64,000 bases of DNA from Billgrantia azerbaijanica (lineage in GTDB: Bacteria > Pseudomonadota > Gammaproteobacteria > Pseudomonadales > Halomonadaceae): the NCBI GenBank assembly GCA_004551485.1, contig SBLD01000016.1, forward strand, positions 1-64,000, written 5' to 3'. The translations under genes and the position numbers were made by a program. Shown in pieces: positions 44,596-56,615 of the stretch (position 1 is the stretch's first letter; the number at the start of each line of letters is the position of its first letter). The notes under the pieces were generated by a model that did not search any database, had not been told where the DNA came from, and saw only the letters and a program-made list of their open reading frames with translations.

Positions 44596-45722
44596 CGGTC
44601 ATTCACCTCGGCAAGGGCTCGGGTCAGGGCGGCGGCCAGGCGCTCGCCGCGCCAGCCCGTCGGCAGGGGGAGGGCCTGGCCCTCGAGATCGGCGGTTACC
44701 AGGGCCTCCAGGTCGCGGCGGCGCAGCAGTACTTCGGGGGCCAGGCCGAGCCGTTCGGCTTCGGCGCTGACCACGCGCTTGAGCGCCTTCAGGCGCTGCT
44801 TGAAGGCCGGCGCCATGGGCGACGGCAGCGCGGCCGGCAGCGCCTCGGGGGCGCGCTGGCGCGCCTCCTCGACCAGGGCCAGCAGGGTGTCGCCGTCACG
44901 CTTGATGAGGCTCGGCTTGATGTCGTCCACCTCGGCGAGCTGGTAGCGGTTCGCCGGCAGGCGTTCAGCGATGCCGTAGAGCACCCGGTCGTTGACCAGC
45001 CAGCCACGCGGCAGGTTGCGCCGCCGGGCCTCCCCTTCCCGCCAGGTGGTCAGCAGGCGATACGCCTCGATGCCCCGCGGCGCCAGGCGCCACAGCTGGC
45101 GGTGGCGGCGATACCACTGCCCATCGGCCTCGTCGCTGCGCAGGGCCTGGGCCACCAGCTCCTGGCAATCCTCGAGCAGCCACGCCAGGCGTCCCAGCCG
45201 CTCGAGCGCCTCCCGCTGGTGTTCCCACACCTGCAGCAGGAAGATCACGTCCAGGGCGGCATACAGGCGCTGCGAGTCGGAAAGCGGGCGGGCCAGCCAG
45301 TCCGAGCGGGTCTCGTCCTTGGGCAGGCTCTCGCCGGTCCAGTGCTCGACCAGCCGCTGGTAGCCCATGGCCGGGTCCTCGCCGAGCAGCGCCTGGGCCA
45401 CCTGAGTATCCACCAGCGGGGCCACCGGCACGCCGGCCCAGCGCGCCAGGACCTCGAGATCCTCGCTCGAGGCGTGCAGCAGCTTGAGCGGGCCCTCGGC
45501 AAGCAGGCGGCGCAAGGCCTCGCTGCAGTCGACGGCGAGCGGGTCGATCAGGTAGGCCGGGCCGCCGGCGGAGAACTGGATCAGCGCCGGCACCGGGTGA
45601 AAGGTCTTCTCGCGGAAGAACTCCGTGTCCACGGCAAGCACCTCGGCCTCGGCCATAGCGTCACAGGCGGCATCGAGCGCCTCGGGGGTGTCGATCCAGC
45701 GAATCTCGGGGGTCAGGGTCAT
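44592..45722 (-). CDS. rnd: ribonuclease D
   Basis: This 376-residue 3'-5' exoribonuclease trims tRNA and other small RNA ends. The DEDDy exonuclease core is seen in VDTEFFREKTF (Exo I), LLHASSEDLEVL (Exo II) and the later SQRLYAALDV (Exo III with Tyr and Asp). An HRDC domain with RRNLPRGWLVNDRVL follows. Length matches E. coli Rnd (375). It heads rnd-ycgL-ycgN. Confidence 0.95.
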   Translation of the reverse strand: MTLTPEIRWIDTPEALDAACDAMAEAEVLAVDTEFFREKTFHPVPALIQFSAGGPAYLIDPLAVDCSEALRRLLAEGPLKLLHASSEDLEVLARWAGVPVAPLVDTQVAQALLGEDPAMGYQRLVEHWTGESLPKDETRSDWLARPLSDSQRLYAALDVIFLLQVWEHQREALERLGRLAWLLEDCQELVAQALRSDEADGQWYRRHRQLWRLAPRGIEAYRLLTTWREGEARRRNLPRGWLVNDRVLYGIAERLPANRYQLAEVDDIKPSLIKRDGDTLLALVEEARQRAPEALPAALPSPMAPAFKQRLKALKRVVSAEAERLGLAPEVLLRRRDLEALVTADLEGQALPLPTGWRGERLAAALTRALAEVNDR

Positions 45723-45757
45723 GCGCGCATCCGGCAGGGGTCAGTGGAACAAGGGCA

Positions 45758-46363
45758 TCATTCGCCGCGAAACGGCAGGCGGCCGTTGAAGGCACGGCTC
45801 AGGGTACCGCCGTCGACGTATTCGAGCTCGCCACCCATCGGCACGCCGTAGGCGAGCCGCGACAGGCGCACGCCATGGGGGCCAAGCTGGGCGGCGATGT
45901 AGTGGGCGGTGGCCTCGCCCTCCACGGTGGGGTTGGTGGCCAGGATCACCTCCTCGATGCCGCCTTCGGCCACGCGTGCCTCGAGCTGGTCGAGGCCGAT
46001 GTCCTCGGGACCGATGCCGTCCAGCGGCGAGAGGTGGCCGTGCAGCACGAAGTAGCGGCCGCGGTAGCCGCCCGCCTCCTCGATGGCCAGCTGGTCGGCC
46101 GGCGACTCCACCACGCACAGCACGCTGTCGTCGCGCCGGGCGCTCTCGCACAGCGTGCACAGCCGCGCCTCGGTGAGGGTGCGGCAGCGTTCGCAGTAAC
46201 CGACCTGCTCGAGGGCCACGCCGAGCACCTCGACCAGGCGCCGGCCGCCGTCGCGGTCGCGCTCGAGCAGGTGCATGGCCATGCGCTGGGCGGTCTTGGG
46301 CCCGACGCCGGGCAGCACCCGCAGCGCCTCCATCAGTTTCTCGACGAGGGGGGAAAAGCTCAT
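45758..46363 (-). CDS. recR: recombination mediator RecR
   Basis: This 201-residue protein works with RecF/RecO to load RecA at gaps. It has the helix-hairpin-helix [11 protein letters not shown], a zinc finger with two C-x2-C pairs (YCERC and LCTLC) and a Toprim domain ([13 protein letters not shown]). The ATG at 46363 gives the standard N-terminus; longer in-frame forms run through ybaB. It lies 61 bp after ybaB. Confidence 0.95.
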   Translation of the reverse strand: MSFSPLVEKLMEALRVLPGVGPKTAQRMAMHLLERDRDGGRRLVEVLGVALEQVGYCERCRTLTEARLCTLCESARRDDSVLCVVESPADQLAIEEAGGYRGRYFVLHGHLSPLDGIGPEDIGLDQLEARVAEGGIEEVILATNPTVEGEATAHYIAAQLGPHGVRLSRLAYGVPMGGELEYVDGGTLSRAFNGRLPFRGE

Positions 46364-46424
46364 AGATAGTCTCTGGCTGGCTCGTACTGCAACTCGAGGC
46401 CGAGCGCAGCCGGTTTCAGTCGAG

Positions 46425-46751
46425 TCAGAAAGGCATCTTGAAGCCCGGCGGCAAGTTAAGCCCCGCCGTCGCCTCTTCCATCTTCGCCTTGGTGTTGGCC
46501 TCGACCTTGCGCACGGCATCGTTGACCGCGGCGGCCAGCAGGTCCTCGAGCAGCTCCTTGTCCTCCTCCATGACGCTGGGGTCGATGTCGACCTTGCTGA
46601 CGTCATGGCGTCCGTTCATGGTCACCTTGACCATGCCGGCGCCGGCCTCGCCCGTCACCTCGGCCTTGGCGACCTCTTCCTGGGCGCGCTGCATCTTCTC
46701 CTGCATCTCCTGGGCCTGCTTCATCAGGTTACCCATGCCACCCTTCATCAT
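46425..46751 (-). CDS. ybaB: nucleoid-associated protein YbaB/EbfC
   Basis: This 108-residue protein forms a tweezer-like dimer that binds DNA. It has [14 protein letters not shown] at the start and [12 protein letters not shown] at the end, both typical. Two ATGs in tandem (46751, 46748) are possible starts. It lies 47 bp after dnaX in the conserved dnaX-ybaB-recR operon. Confidence 0.95.
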   Translation of the reverse strand: MMKGGMGNLMKQAQEMQEKMQRAQEEVAKAEVTGEAGAGMVKVTMNGRHDVSKVDIDPSVMEEDKELLEDLLAAAVNDAVRKVEANTKAKMEEATAGLNLPPGFKMPF

Positions 46752-46798
46752 GGTGGAAGTCCTCTCGCTGGTTGTGGATTACGCGTAGTCGTCTCGCC

Positions 46799-48808
<2,010 letters not shown>

Positions 48809-48873
48809 GCAGCGCGGAATCCTTGCAACGTGGGGTGACGGGCACGACGCCCGATGTCTGACGATAACCTGCC

Positions 48874-48901
48874 ATTCTAGCGACTGGGGGCGACGGCGGA
48901 A
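48874..48901 (-). promoter_or_regulatory. possible dnaX promoter
   Basis: On the minus strand TAGAAT (48879-48874) is a good -10 element. A weak -35 (TTCCGC, 48901-48896) lies 16 nt upstream. The dnaX start is 66 nt downstream. Confidence 0.4.
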
Positions 48902-48973
48902 AGCGAGGCTGAAACGACACCTGGTTCGATGTACAGTATTCGCTTTCCCCTTGCGATCCTTCCGGAGGCACGC

Positions 48974-50401
48974 ATGACCCTCTCTCCCCCGCTCCTGGCA
49001 GCCCTTGGTGCCATACTGGCCCTGCTCCTCGGCGGCGGTGTCGTTGCCCTGCTGAGCGCCCGCCGACTGCACGCCGAGCGCACGCGCCATGCCGACGAGG
49101 TCGCGGCGCTGCAGGCCCGGCTCGCCGAGACGCGCGAGGCGCTGTCGGCGGCCCAGGCACATCACGAGGCCGTCAGCGAGGCCTGCGACCGCTACCACCA
49201 GTGGTGGCAGGAGGAGAAGGCGGCGCGCGAGCGGGTGGCGACAGAGCTGAGTGAGCTCGGCGCGAGTCACGCCGAACTGGCCACTACCTTGGAGCAGAAG
49301 CAGCACCACTTCGCGGAGCAACTGCGGCTGCTGCGCGAGAGCCGCGATCAGCTCAAGCAGGAGTTCGAAAACCTCGCCAACGACATCCTCGAGCGCAAGG
49401 GCAAGGCGTTCTCCGAGCAGTCGCAGCAGCACCTCAGCGGACTCCTGCAACCGCTGCACAGCGAGGTGAAGGGCTTTCGCCAGCAGGTCGAGACGCTGCA
49501 CCGTGCCGACACCGAGCAGCGCGCCAGCCTGCGCACCGAGCTGAAGCACCTGCAGGCGCTCAACCGCGAGATCACCGACCAGGCGAGCCGGCTCACCGAG
49601 GCGCTGCAGGGGCAGAAGAAGATCCAGGGCAACTGGGGAGAGCTGATGCTCGAGAACGTGCTGGAGGGCTCCGGCCTGCGCCCCGGCAAGGACTACCAGC
49701 GCGAGGCGAGCTTTGCGACCGACCAGGGGCGTCGCCGGCCGGATGCCATCGTCCATCTGCCCCAGGGCAAGCACCTGGTGATCGATGCCAAGACGTCGCT
49801 CGCCGCCTACGTGCGCTACGTCAACGCCGAAGACGACGTCGCACGCCACCGGGCGCTGGCCGAGCACGCCCGGGCGGTGAGCGAGCGCATCGCCGAACTG
49901 GCCGACAAGCACTACTACGCCCTGCCCGGCCTCAACTCGCCGGAGGTGGTGGTGATGTTCATCCCGGTGGAGTCGGCCTATGTCGAGGCGCTGAAGTACG
50001 ACGAGACGCTCTACCAGCGCGCCATCGAGAGCAACGTGCTGGTCGCCACCCCCACCACCCTGCTGACCAGCCTCAACATCGTGCGCCAGCTGTGGCGCTT
50101 CGAGGACCAGAGCCGTCACAGCGCCGAGCTCGCCGGACGCGCCGAGAAGGTCTACAACAAGCTGCGCCTGTTCGTGGAGAGCCTGCAGGAGGTCGGCCGG
50201 AAGCTCGACGGCGCCCGGGAGAGCTACGACGAGGCGATGAGCCGGCTGGTCAGCGGACGCGGCAACCTGATCAAGCAGGCCGCCGAGTTCCGCGAACTCG
50301 GCGTGGCGGTACGCAAGGAGCTGCCCGGCGAGCTGGTGGAGCGCGCCGAACTCGAGCTCGACGTGCACCGGGGGAGCGAGGCCGCCCGCGAGGAGCGCTG
50401 A
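48974..50401 (+). CDS. rmuC: DNA recombination protein RmuC
   Basis: This 475-residue protein has an N-terminal membrane anchor (about 5-27), a long coiled coil (35-210) and the RmuC nuclease-like domain. The domain has QGNWGELMLENVLEGSGL, FATDQGRRRPDAIVHLPQGK and VIDAKTSLAAY. RmuC limits rearrangements at inverted repeats in E. coli. The ATG at 48974 follows GGAGG at 6 nt. It is divergent from dnaX and converges on cysK. Confidence 0.93.
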   Translation: MTLSPPLLAALGAILALLLGGGVVALLSARRLHAERTRHADEVAALQARLAETREALSAAQAHHEAVSEACDRYHQWWQEEKAARERVATELSELGASHAELATTLEQKQHHFAEQLRLLRESRDQLKQEFENLANDILERKGKAFSEQSQQHLSGLLQPLHSEVKGFRQQVETLHRADTEQRASLRTELKHLQALNREITDQASRLTEALQGQKKIQGNWGELMLENVLEGSGLRPGKDYQREASFATDQGRRRPDAIVHLPQGKHLVIDAKTSLAAYVRYVNAEDDVARHRALAEHARAVSERIAELADKHYYALPGLNSPEVVVMFIPVESAYVEALKYDETLYQRAIESNVLVATPTTLLTSLNIVRQLWRFEDQSRHSAELAGRAEKVYNKLRLFVESLQEVGRKLDGARESYDEAMSRLVSGRGNLIKQAAEFRELGVAVRKELPGELVERAELELDVHRGSEAAREER

Positions 50402-50419
50402 GCGGCCAAGGGTACCAGA

Positions 50420-51391
<972 letters not shown>

Positions 51392-51478
51392 CGAGGTCTC
51401 CTTGTTCCATTAAGGTGCAGAGGAGCATCCTAGCATCTATTGCTGACGCTTCTCCCAGTGACAACACGCGAGTCGTGA

Positions 51479-51515
51479 ACGCAAGCGGGGAGGCCACTGG
51501 CCTCCCCGCTTGCGT
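51479..51515 (-). terminator. 17-bp perfect hairpin between the 101-residue gene and cysK
   Basis: ACGCAAGCGGGGAGGCC and its exact complement flank a 3-nt loop. No T-run follows on either strand, so it may be a terminator lacking a U-tract or an RNA-stabilising hairpin. Confidence 0.55.
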
Positions 51516-51536
51516 CAGATGACTCGTACGCGGCTG

Positions 51537-51842
51537 TCAGGCGCAGTCCGCCGCGCCCTCGCCGAACATGTCGAACAGCAGCTCGCGCCCCATGGGGGTG
51601 AGAATGAAACGCCCCTGATCGTTGTAGGTGGCCGCCTCGCTGCGCTCGAGCACCTGCTGGCAGGTATTCCATTCGCTGGCCTCCGCCTGCAGCTGGCGCA
51701 GGGCGGGCCGATCGAGGCCGCGGTGGGCCACCGTCACCGTCTCCAGCACGTGACCGTGGCGGTAGAGCAGCGCCGCGACGTTGGAGAGACACTGGCGAAG
51801 GCTGCGCTGGATGCCCGCCGTGGTGGACGTATCGATGGCCAT
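51537..51842 (-). CDS. small protein of unknown function
   Basis: The family was not recognised. The 101-residue protein is helical in pattern. It has an N-terminal half with SLRQCLSNVAALLYRHGH and a C-terminal half that looks like a small winged-helix or GIY-like strand pattern (YNDQGRFILTPMGRELLF). The last motif resembles the end of MarR/ArsR-like domains, but no HTH is evident. Codon use matches the window. It lies downstream of 4.5S RNA and ends at a strong hairpin. Confidence 0.65.
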   Translation of the reverse strand: MAIDTSTTAGIQRSLRQCLSNVAALLYRHGHVLETVTVAHRGLDRPALRQLQAEASEWNTCQQVLERSEAATYNDQGRFILTPMGRELLFDMFGEGAADCA

Positions 51843-51961
51843 GTGTCGTGTTCCCTCTCGCCGGATTTGCTGCGCTGCATGATACCACCAGCGGAAGGAT
51901 TAGACAAAGGTAGTATGTCGACGAAAGGCTAAGGCACGAAATCAGACGCCGGAAATGGAGG

Positions 51962-52068
<107 letters not shown>

Positions 52069-52145
52069 CACAGCGCGATGACGATCGATAGACTCGGACC
52101 GGCATCGAACTCGGCCTGCCTTCAAGGACTTGCCGAGCGCTGCGC

Positions 52146-52175
52146 ACTATACCAGCGCCACCCCCTGGCCAGCAA
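52146..52175 (-). promoter_or_regulatory. promoter of 4.5S RNA
   Basis: On the minus strand TTGCTG (52175-52170) and TATAGT (52151-52146) are 18 nt apart. Transcription would start about 70 nt before mature 4.5S RNA, implying a processed 5' leader. Confidence 0.5.
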
Positions 52176-52281
52176 GCACCGTGCAGACACCGGCGACCGC
52201 CTGTGTGAAGCCTCGGCAGGTCGTGTAAGGTGAAGGTACGCCCAAGACAGCGACCCATCCCTCACGCGGAGGAGGCACAAT

Positions 52282-53505
52282 ATGCAAAAGGATCCGAACA
52301 AGGGGTACATCGCCCTGCTGGGCTGGAGCCTCAACGCCATCGAGGCCGCCGAGAACTTCGACCGCCGCTACGTGGTGGTGGCGCCGGAATGGGCCGAGGA
52401 GTACTGCCAGAAGCACGACATCCCCTACGTGCCCTGGAACTTCGAACGGCTCAACGACCGCTCCATGGAGATCGCCGAGACGCTCAAGGAGAAGGGCGTC
52501 GACGTGGCCATCCCGCTCTTCGAGGAGACCGTGGAGTGGGCCGGGGCGATCAACTCGCTGTTGCTCGACAAACCGCGCCTCTACGGCCAGTCGCTGCTGC
52601 TGCGCGACAAGGCACTGATGAAGCGCCGCGCCCAGTTGGGCGGCATCCGCGTGGGCATCTTCGAGGAGGCCCATGACAAGGGCGACGTCATCCGCTTTCT
52701 CAAGCGCGTCAACCAGACCCTGCTCAAGCTCGACGGCGACCCCAACGACCCCATCCACCTCAAGGCGTTCGACAAGGCCGGCTGCCTGGGGCACCGGGTG
52801 ATCCGTACGCCCGACGAGGTCGATACCATCCCCGAGGAAGAGTTCCCGGTGCTGATGGAGTCGCACCTCGACGGCTGGGAGTTCGCCGTGGAGGCATGGA
52901 TCCACAACGGCAAGATCGCCTTCTTGAACATTTCCGAATACGTGACCCTGGGCTATTCGGTGTTCGTGCCCGCCTCACCGGAGCTCGAGAAATATCGCCC
53001 GCAGATCACCGCTCAGATCGAGAAGCTGATCAAGGCCTTCGACATCGACTTCGGCTTGATCCACCCCGAGTACTTCGTCACCAGCGACGGCGAGATGTAC
53101 TTCGGCGAGGTCGCCTACCGCCCGCCGGGGTTCAAGGTGTTCGAGCTGCTCGAACGGGTCTATGGCTTCAATGCCTACCAGGCCAGCATGCTGGTGTTCG
53201 ATCCCAAGACCAAACCCGAGGAAGTCCAGGCCTTTTTCCCGAGGGAGGTGGTGGATGCCGACGGCTATGCCGGCTGCTTCGGGGTCTACCCGCGGCGCCG
53301 GGTGGTCAGCCGCCTGGAGATCCCCGAAGAGGTCGAGGACGATCCCTACTTCGAATCCCACGAGCTGACCCCGCCGCAGGAGGAAACCGTGACCAAGCGC
53401 ACCGCCTTCGGTACCCACTGGGGCCTGGTCTACTTCAAGGGCGATGATGCAACACGCATGAAGGAACTCCTCAAGCATATGGAAGAACTTGATTTCTATG
53501 TCTGA
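52282..53505 (+). CDS. ATP-grasp carboxylate ligase of unknown substrate
   Basis: This 407-residue ATP-grasp enzyme should activate a carboxylate as acyl-phosphate and join it to an amine or thiol. A pre-ATP-grasp Rossmann-like domain covers about 1-105. ATP-grasp signatures include HLKAFDKAGCLGHRVI (Lys161), MESHLDGWEFAVEAWI (Glu193, Glu200), and the metal site HPEYFVTSDGEMYFGEVAYR (Glu263, Glu276, Arg280). AGGAGG precedes the ATG. It is divergent from 4.5S RNA and followed by the papain-like gene (46 bp) and tlyA. No biosynthetic pathway is present nearby, so the substrate is unknown. It may act on a peptide or small acid together with the next gene product. Confidence 0.85.
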   Translation: MQKDPNKGYIALLGWSLNAIEAAENFDRRYVVVAPEWAEEYCQKHDIPYVPWNFERLNDRSMEIAETLKEKGVDVAIPLFEETVEWAGAINSLLLDKPRLYGQSLLLRDKALMKRRAQLGGIRVGIFEEAHDKGDVIRFLKRVNQTLLKLDGDPNDPIHLKAFDKAGCLGHRVIRTPDEVDTIPEEEFPVLMESHLDGWEFAVEAWIHNGKIAFLNISEYVTLGYSVFVPASPELEKYRPQITAQIEKLIKAFDIDFGLIHPEYFVTSDGEMYFGEVAYRPPGFKVFELLERVYGFNAYQASMLVFDPKTKPEEVQAFFPREVVDADGYAGCFGVYPRRRVVSRLEIPEEVEDDPYFESHELTPPQEETVTKRTAFGTHWGLVYFKGDDATRMKELLKHMEELDFYV

Positions 53506-53551
53506 TACAGGCGTCATGGCAGTGATGACAGCCTGACGACGAGGAGTCGGC

Positions 53552-55588
53552 GTGACGACGCATGATGAGACGAGCCCGGGTGGTGATGCGCCGGCCGACA
53601 ACAGCAAGCTGCTCGGCCTGCTCCAGAAGCTGGACGAAGCGGTCACCCTGCTGGGCGAGGCACCCGCGTTCGCCAAGCCCGGCAAGCTGCCCCGGGTGCT
53701 GGATACCGCTCGCCGGGTCATGCTCCAGCCGGGCGGCTGTGCGGCGATCGAGCTGCGCGCCCAGACCCTGGAGGAGGCCGGGATCTTCGTCGGTTCCGAC
53801 TGGGAGACGCCCCAGTACCTGGTGCCCAGCCTGACCACCCATGCCCTGAAGAGCGCCGACCCCAGCACCGTGGCGATCGAGGCGCTCAGCGAGCTGCGGC
53901 TGCTGGCCATCGCCAAGGGCGACTACCTGCACCCCCAGGTCTCGGAGGAGCAGGCGCACCACTACCTGACGCAGACCATGGCCATCAACCTGTGGCTGCT
54001 GTTCGGCGCGCCCACCGAGGCCGAGCGCGAAACCCAGGGACGGCTGGCCCAGCTACCGCGCAACCTCTTCCAGCACCTGGCCGAACGCATCGGCTACGAG
54101 CACGTGATCGACCAGTTGATCGAGGAAATCTGGCGCATCCTGCAGCAGCGCCCGATCCAGGTGGAGCCGGTGAAGCAGATGATCACCCAGATCGCCATCT
54201 GCCAGGCCAACCCCGAGATCGACCTGGGTGCCAGCGGCCAGGGCGCCGACCGCCTGGTCAGCTCGCTGTTCGGGCCCACGCGGGCCTGCCGCGAGGACCC
54301 CGGCCTGGAGGTCTACCGCGAGCGTCTGGCCAGCATGGACAGCGCCGCGCTGCAGGGCGAGGCCTCCGGCTTCGCCCGCGCCATGCACGATACCGGGCTG
54401 GTCTCCGCCTACCATCCGGTGCTGCTGCGCCACCTGCTGGACCACAGCGACTACCTGCTCGCCGAGGCGCTGGGCCTCTCCTCCACCGGCCGTGACTGCA
54501 TGATGTGCTATCGCGAGCTCGTCCACGCCCTGATCCGCAGCGGCGTGCATCCCAGCACGCCGCAGGCCGTCTACGGCCTGGCGCTGATGCTCGAGCGGGG
54601 CATCCTCTACCAGCCGCCGGTCGCCCCGGCCATGTGGCGTCAGTTGGGGCTCACGCTTTCCGAATGGTCCCAGGCGCGGCTCAACCTGGCCTACGGCGAG
54701 GCCATCTCGCCACGCGCCCGCCTGCTGGAGGGCGTGCTGTGCATGCTGGGTCTGCCGCTCGGCGTGGGTCAGGGCAACAACCCCACCTGCCAGTCGGCCC
54801 GGGCGCTCTCCATGTGGGCCTACAACGACCCCGACTACCTGCTGCAGATGGTGGCCTGGGCGGCGCGTGACGACGAGATCATCATGCACTTCGAGGGCAT
54901 GCCGCTCTCCTCCATGGCCAGCCTGTCGGGTGTCGCCCAGACCCTGCCCATGGACCTCGACCCGGTGTCGCTGATCGTGGTGCCGCATCTCGACCGCATC
55001 TATGCCGAGATGGGGCGGCGCTGCATCGGCCGCGAGGGCGACCCCCATCGCTGGGTCAATCCGGAATTCCACGGCTGGTGGGCCGGACGCGGCTTTCGCA
55101 TCAACGTCGACGTGGCCACCGGCCAGCTCCACGAGCTGGACGACTTCCTGCGCCACTTCTACGCCAGCTACCACCCCTACTACAACGGCAACCAGCCGCT
55201 GATCCACCCGCAGCCGGCGGGCATCGCCGTCACCGACAGCGCGGCGCGCTTCATCGGCTGGCACGCCATTACCGTGCTGCGCGTGGCCCTCGACCCGTCC
55301 GACACCATGCGGGTCTACTTCTTCAACCCCAACAACGACAGCGGCCAGGACTGGGGCGACGGCATCAAGGTCAGCACGGCGGACCACGGCGAGCGCTTCG
55401 GCGAGTCCTCGCTGCCCTTCGAGCAGTTCGCCTCGCGCCTCTACATCTTCCACTACGACCCGCTGGAGCGCGGCGAACTGGCCCAGATCACCCAGGATGA
55501 GCTCGACCGGGTCACCGGTTACATCCACCGCAGCTGGGGCGCCGACCGCATCCCGCCCGCCGACCTGCAGGCCGACCAGGGGCCCTGA
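53552..55588 (+). CDS. large protein with helical N-terminal half and papain-like C-terminal half
   Basis: I do not recognise a named family. The 678-residue cytosolic-looking protein (no signal peptide or membrane segment) has a helical region (1-400) with several Cys, including CMMCYREL. The C-terminal half contains a papain-like pattern: Gln407 six residues before Cys413 in GQGNNPTCQSARALSMW, His571 in IGWHAITVLRVAL and Asn592 in FFNPNNDSGQDWGDGIKV. Order and context (Q-x5-C, HA, N-P with WGDG) match cysteine peptidase or amidase triads. It begins with GTG after GAGGAG. It lies between the ATP-grasp gene and tlyA on one strand. Peptidase, amidase or transferase activity is inference. Confidence 0.75.
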   Translation: MTTHDETSPGGDAPADNSKLLGLLQKLDEAVTLLGEAPAFAKPGKLPRVLDTARRVMLQPGGCAAIELRAQTLEEAGIFVGSDWETPQYLVPSLTTHALKSADPSTVAIEALSELRLLAIAKGDYLHPQVSEEQAHHYLTQTMAINLWLLFGAPTEAERETQGRLAQLPRNLFQHLAERIGYEHVIDQLIEEIWRILQQRPIQVEPVKQMITQIAICQANPEIDLGASGQGADRLVSSLFGPTRACREDPGLEVYRERLASMDSAALQGEASGFARAMHDTGLVSAYHPVLLRHLLDHSDYLLAEALGLSSTGRDCMMCYRELVHALIRSGVHPSTPQAVYGLALMLERGILYQPPVAPAMWRQLGLTLSEWSQARLNLAYGEAISPRARLLEGVLCMLGLPLGVGQGNNPTCQSARALSMWAYNDPDYLLQMVAWAARDDEIIMHFEGMPLSSMASLSGVAQTLPMDLDPVSLIVVPHLDRIYAEMGRRCIGREGDPHRWVNPEFHGWWAGRGFRINVDVATGQLHELDDFLRHFYASYHPYYNGNQPLIHPQPAGIAVTDSAARFIGWHAITVLRVALDPSDTMRVYFFNPNNDSGQDWGDGIKVSTADHGERFGESSLPFEQFASRLYIFHYDPLERGELAQITQDELDRVTGYIHRSWGADRIPPADLQADQGP

Positions 55589-55609
55589 CGGAACAGGAAC
55601 GCGCGCCAC

Positions 55610-56374
55610 ATGACACGCCTCGACCAACTGCTCGTCGCCCAGGGCCTGGCCCGCTCACGCACCCGCGCCCAGCGCCTGATCCGCCACGGCCGGGTCAGCC
55701 TGGCCGAGACGGGGCGGGTGCTCGCCAAGCCCGGCGAGAAGCTGCCCGACGATACGCGGCTGACCGTGACCGAGGAACCGGAGGAGCGCTACGTCTCCCG
55801 CGCCGGGCTCAAGCTGGAGGCGCTGATCGCCGCCCTCGACCTGGATCTCACGGGCAAGCTGGTGCTCGATGTGGGCCAGTCCACCGGCGGCTTCACCGAC
55901 TGCGCCCTGCGCGCCGGCGCCCGCCACGTGATCGGCGTCGAGGTGGGCCGCGACCAGCTCGATCCCGAACTACGCGGCGATGCACGCGTGACCTGCCTGG
56001 AGGGACTCAACGCCCGGGCCATGGCCTTGGATCCGCGTCTGCGCGAGGCCTTCTCGGCCCAGGGCGCCGCGGGACCGGATCTCGCCGTGATGGACGTCTC
56101 CTTCATCTCCCAGACGCTGATCCTCCCGCAGCTCGCCGCCCTGCTGCCGGCCGGCGGCGAGCTGGCGAGCCTGGTCAAGCCGCAGTTCGAGGTGGGCCCG
56201 GGCAGGGTCGATGCCCGCGGGCTGGTCGTCGATCCCAATCGCTACGCCGAGGTGGAGGCGCGCATCCGCGCCAGCTGTGCCGAGCACGGCCTCCGCGTGC
56301 AGCACTGGCAGGAGAGTCCGCTGCGCGGCGGCGACGGGAATCGCGAGTTTCTGCTGCATGCGGTGAAGGCATGA
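55610..56374 (+). CDS. tlyA: TlyA-family rRNA ribose methyltransferase
   Basis: This 254-residue protein has an N-terminal S4 RNA-binding domain (MTRLDQLLVAQGLARSRT) and an FtsJ-like methyltransferase domain with LDVGQSTGGFTDCAL (SAM site), AVMDVSFIS and LVKPQFE. TlyA in mycobacteria 2'-O-methylates 16S and 23S rRNA and affects capreomycin sensitivity; gammaproteobacterial forms are less studied. It begins 21 bp after the papain-like gene and is probably co-transcribed with it. Confidence 0.9.
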   Translation: MTRLDQLLVAQGLARSRTRAQRLIRHGRVSLAETGRVLAKPGEKLPDDTRLTVTEEPEERYVSRAGLKLEALIAALDLDLTGKLVLDVGQSTGGFTDCALRAGARHVIGVEVGRDQLDPELRGDARVTCLEGLNARAMALDPRLREAFSAQGAAGPDLAVMDVSFISQTLILPQLAALLPAGGELASLVKPQFEVGPGRVDARGLVVDPNRYAEVEARIRASCAEHGLRVQHWQESPLRGGDGNREFLLHAVKA

Positions 56375-56477
56375 GGAACCTCGCGCATTGGCATGCCCCC
56401 CGTGGGGGGAATGAGATGCCTCCACGCCCCGCCGATTGACCACCCAAGGTGGCTCACGCTTGTGGGAAGTGGGTTTC

Positions 56478-56570
56478 GTGGGAGGGAGCTTCAGCTCGCG
56501 AAGCAGCACGCAGTGCTGCCAGGTCTGGGGCGCCTGGCGGCGCCTTCGCCCGGCGGAGCCGGCCTCCCAC
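56478..56570. repeat. REP/BIME-like inverted repeat pair
   Basis: GTGGGAGGGAGCTTCAGCTC-GCGAAG at 56478-56503 and the complement-type CTTCGCCC...CCTCCCAC at 56544-56570 face each other around a CAGCAC-GCA-GTGCTG hairpin. GTGGGAG...GCGAAG ends are the hallmark of gammaproteobacterial REP elements. The rest of 56375-56615 holds a weak CCCCCC/GGGGGG hairpin (about 56396-56411) and no gene. Confidence 0.75.
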
Positions 56571-56615
56571 AATGCCGGCCTCCTGCAGAGCGGCATCACG
56601 TTATCGTGTGAAGGA

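Noticed and set aside
48809-50368. A 520-codon in-frame extension upstream of dnaX
   Set aside because: It runs antisense through rmuC; the conserved DnaX N-terminus starts at 48808.
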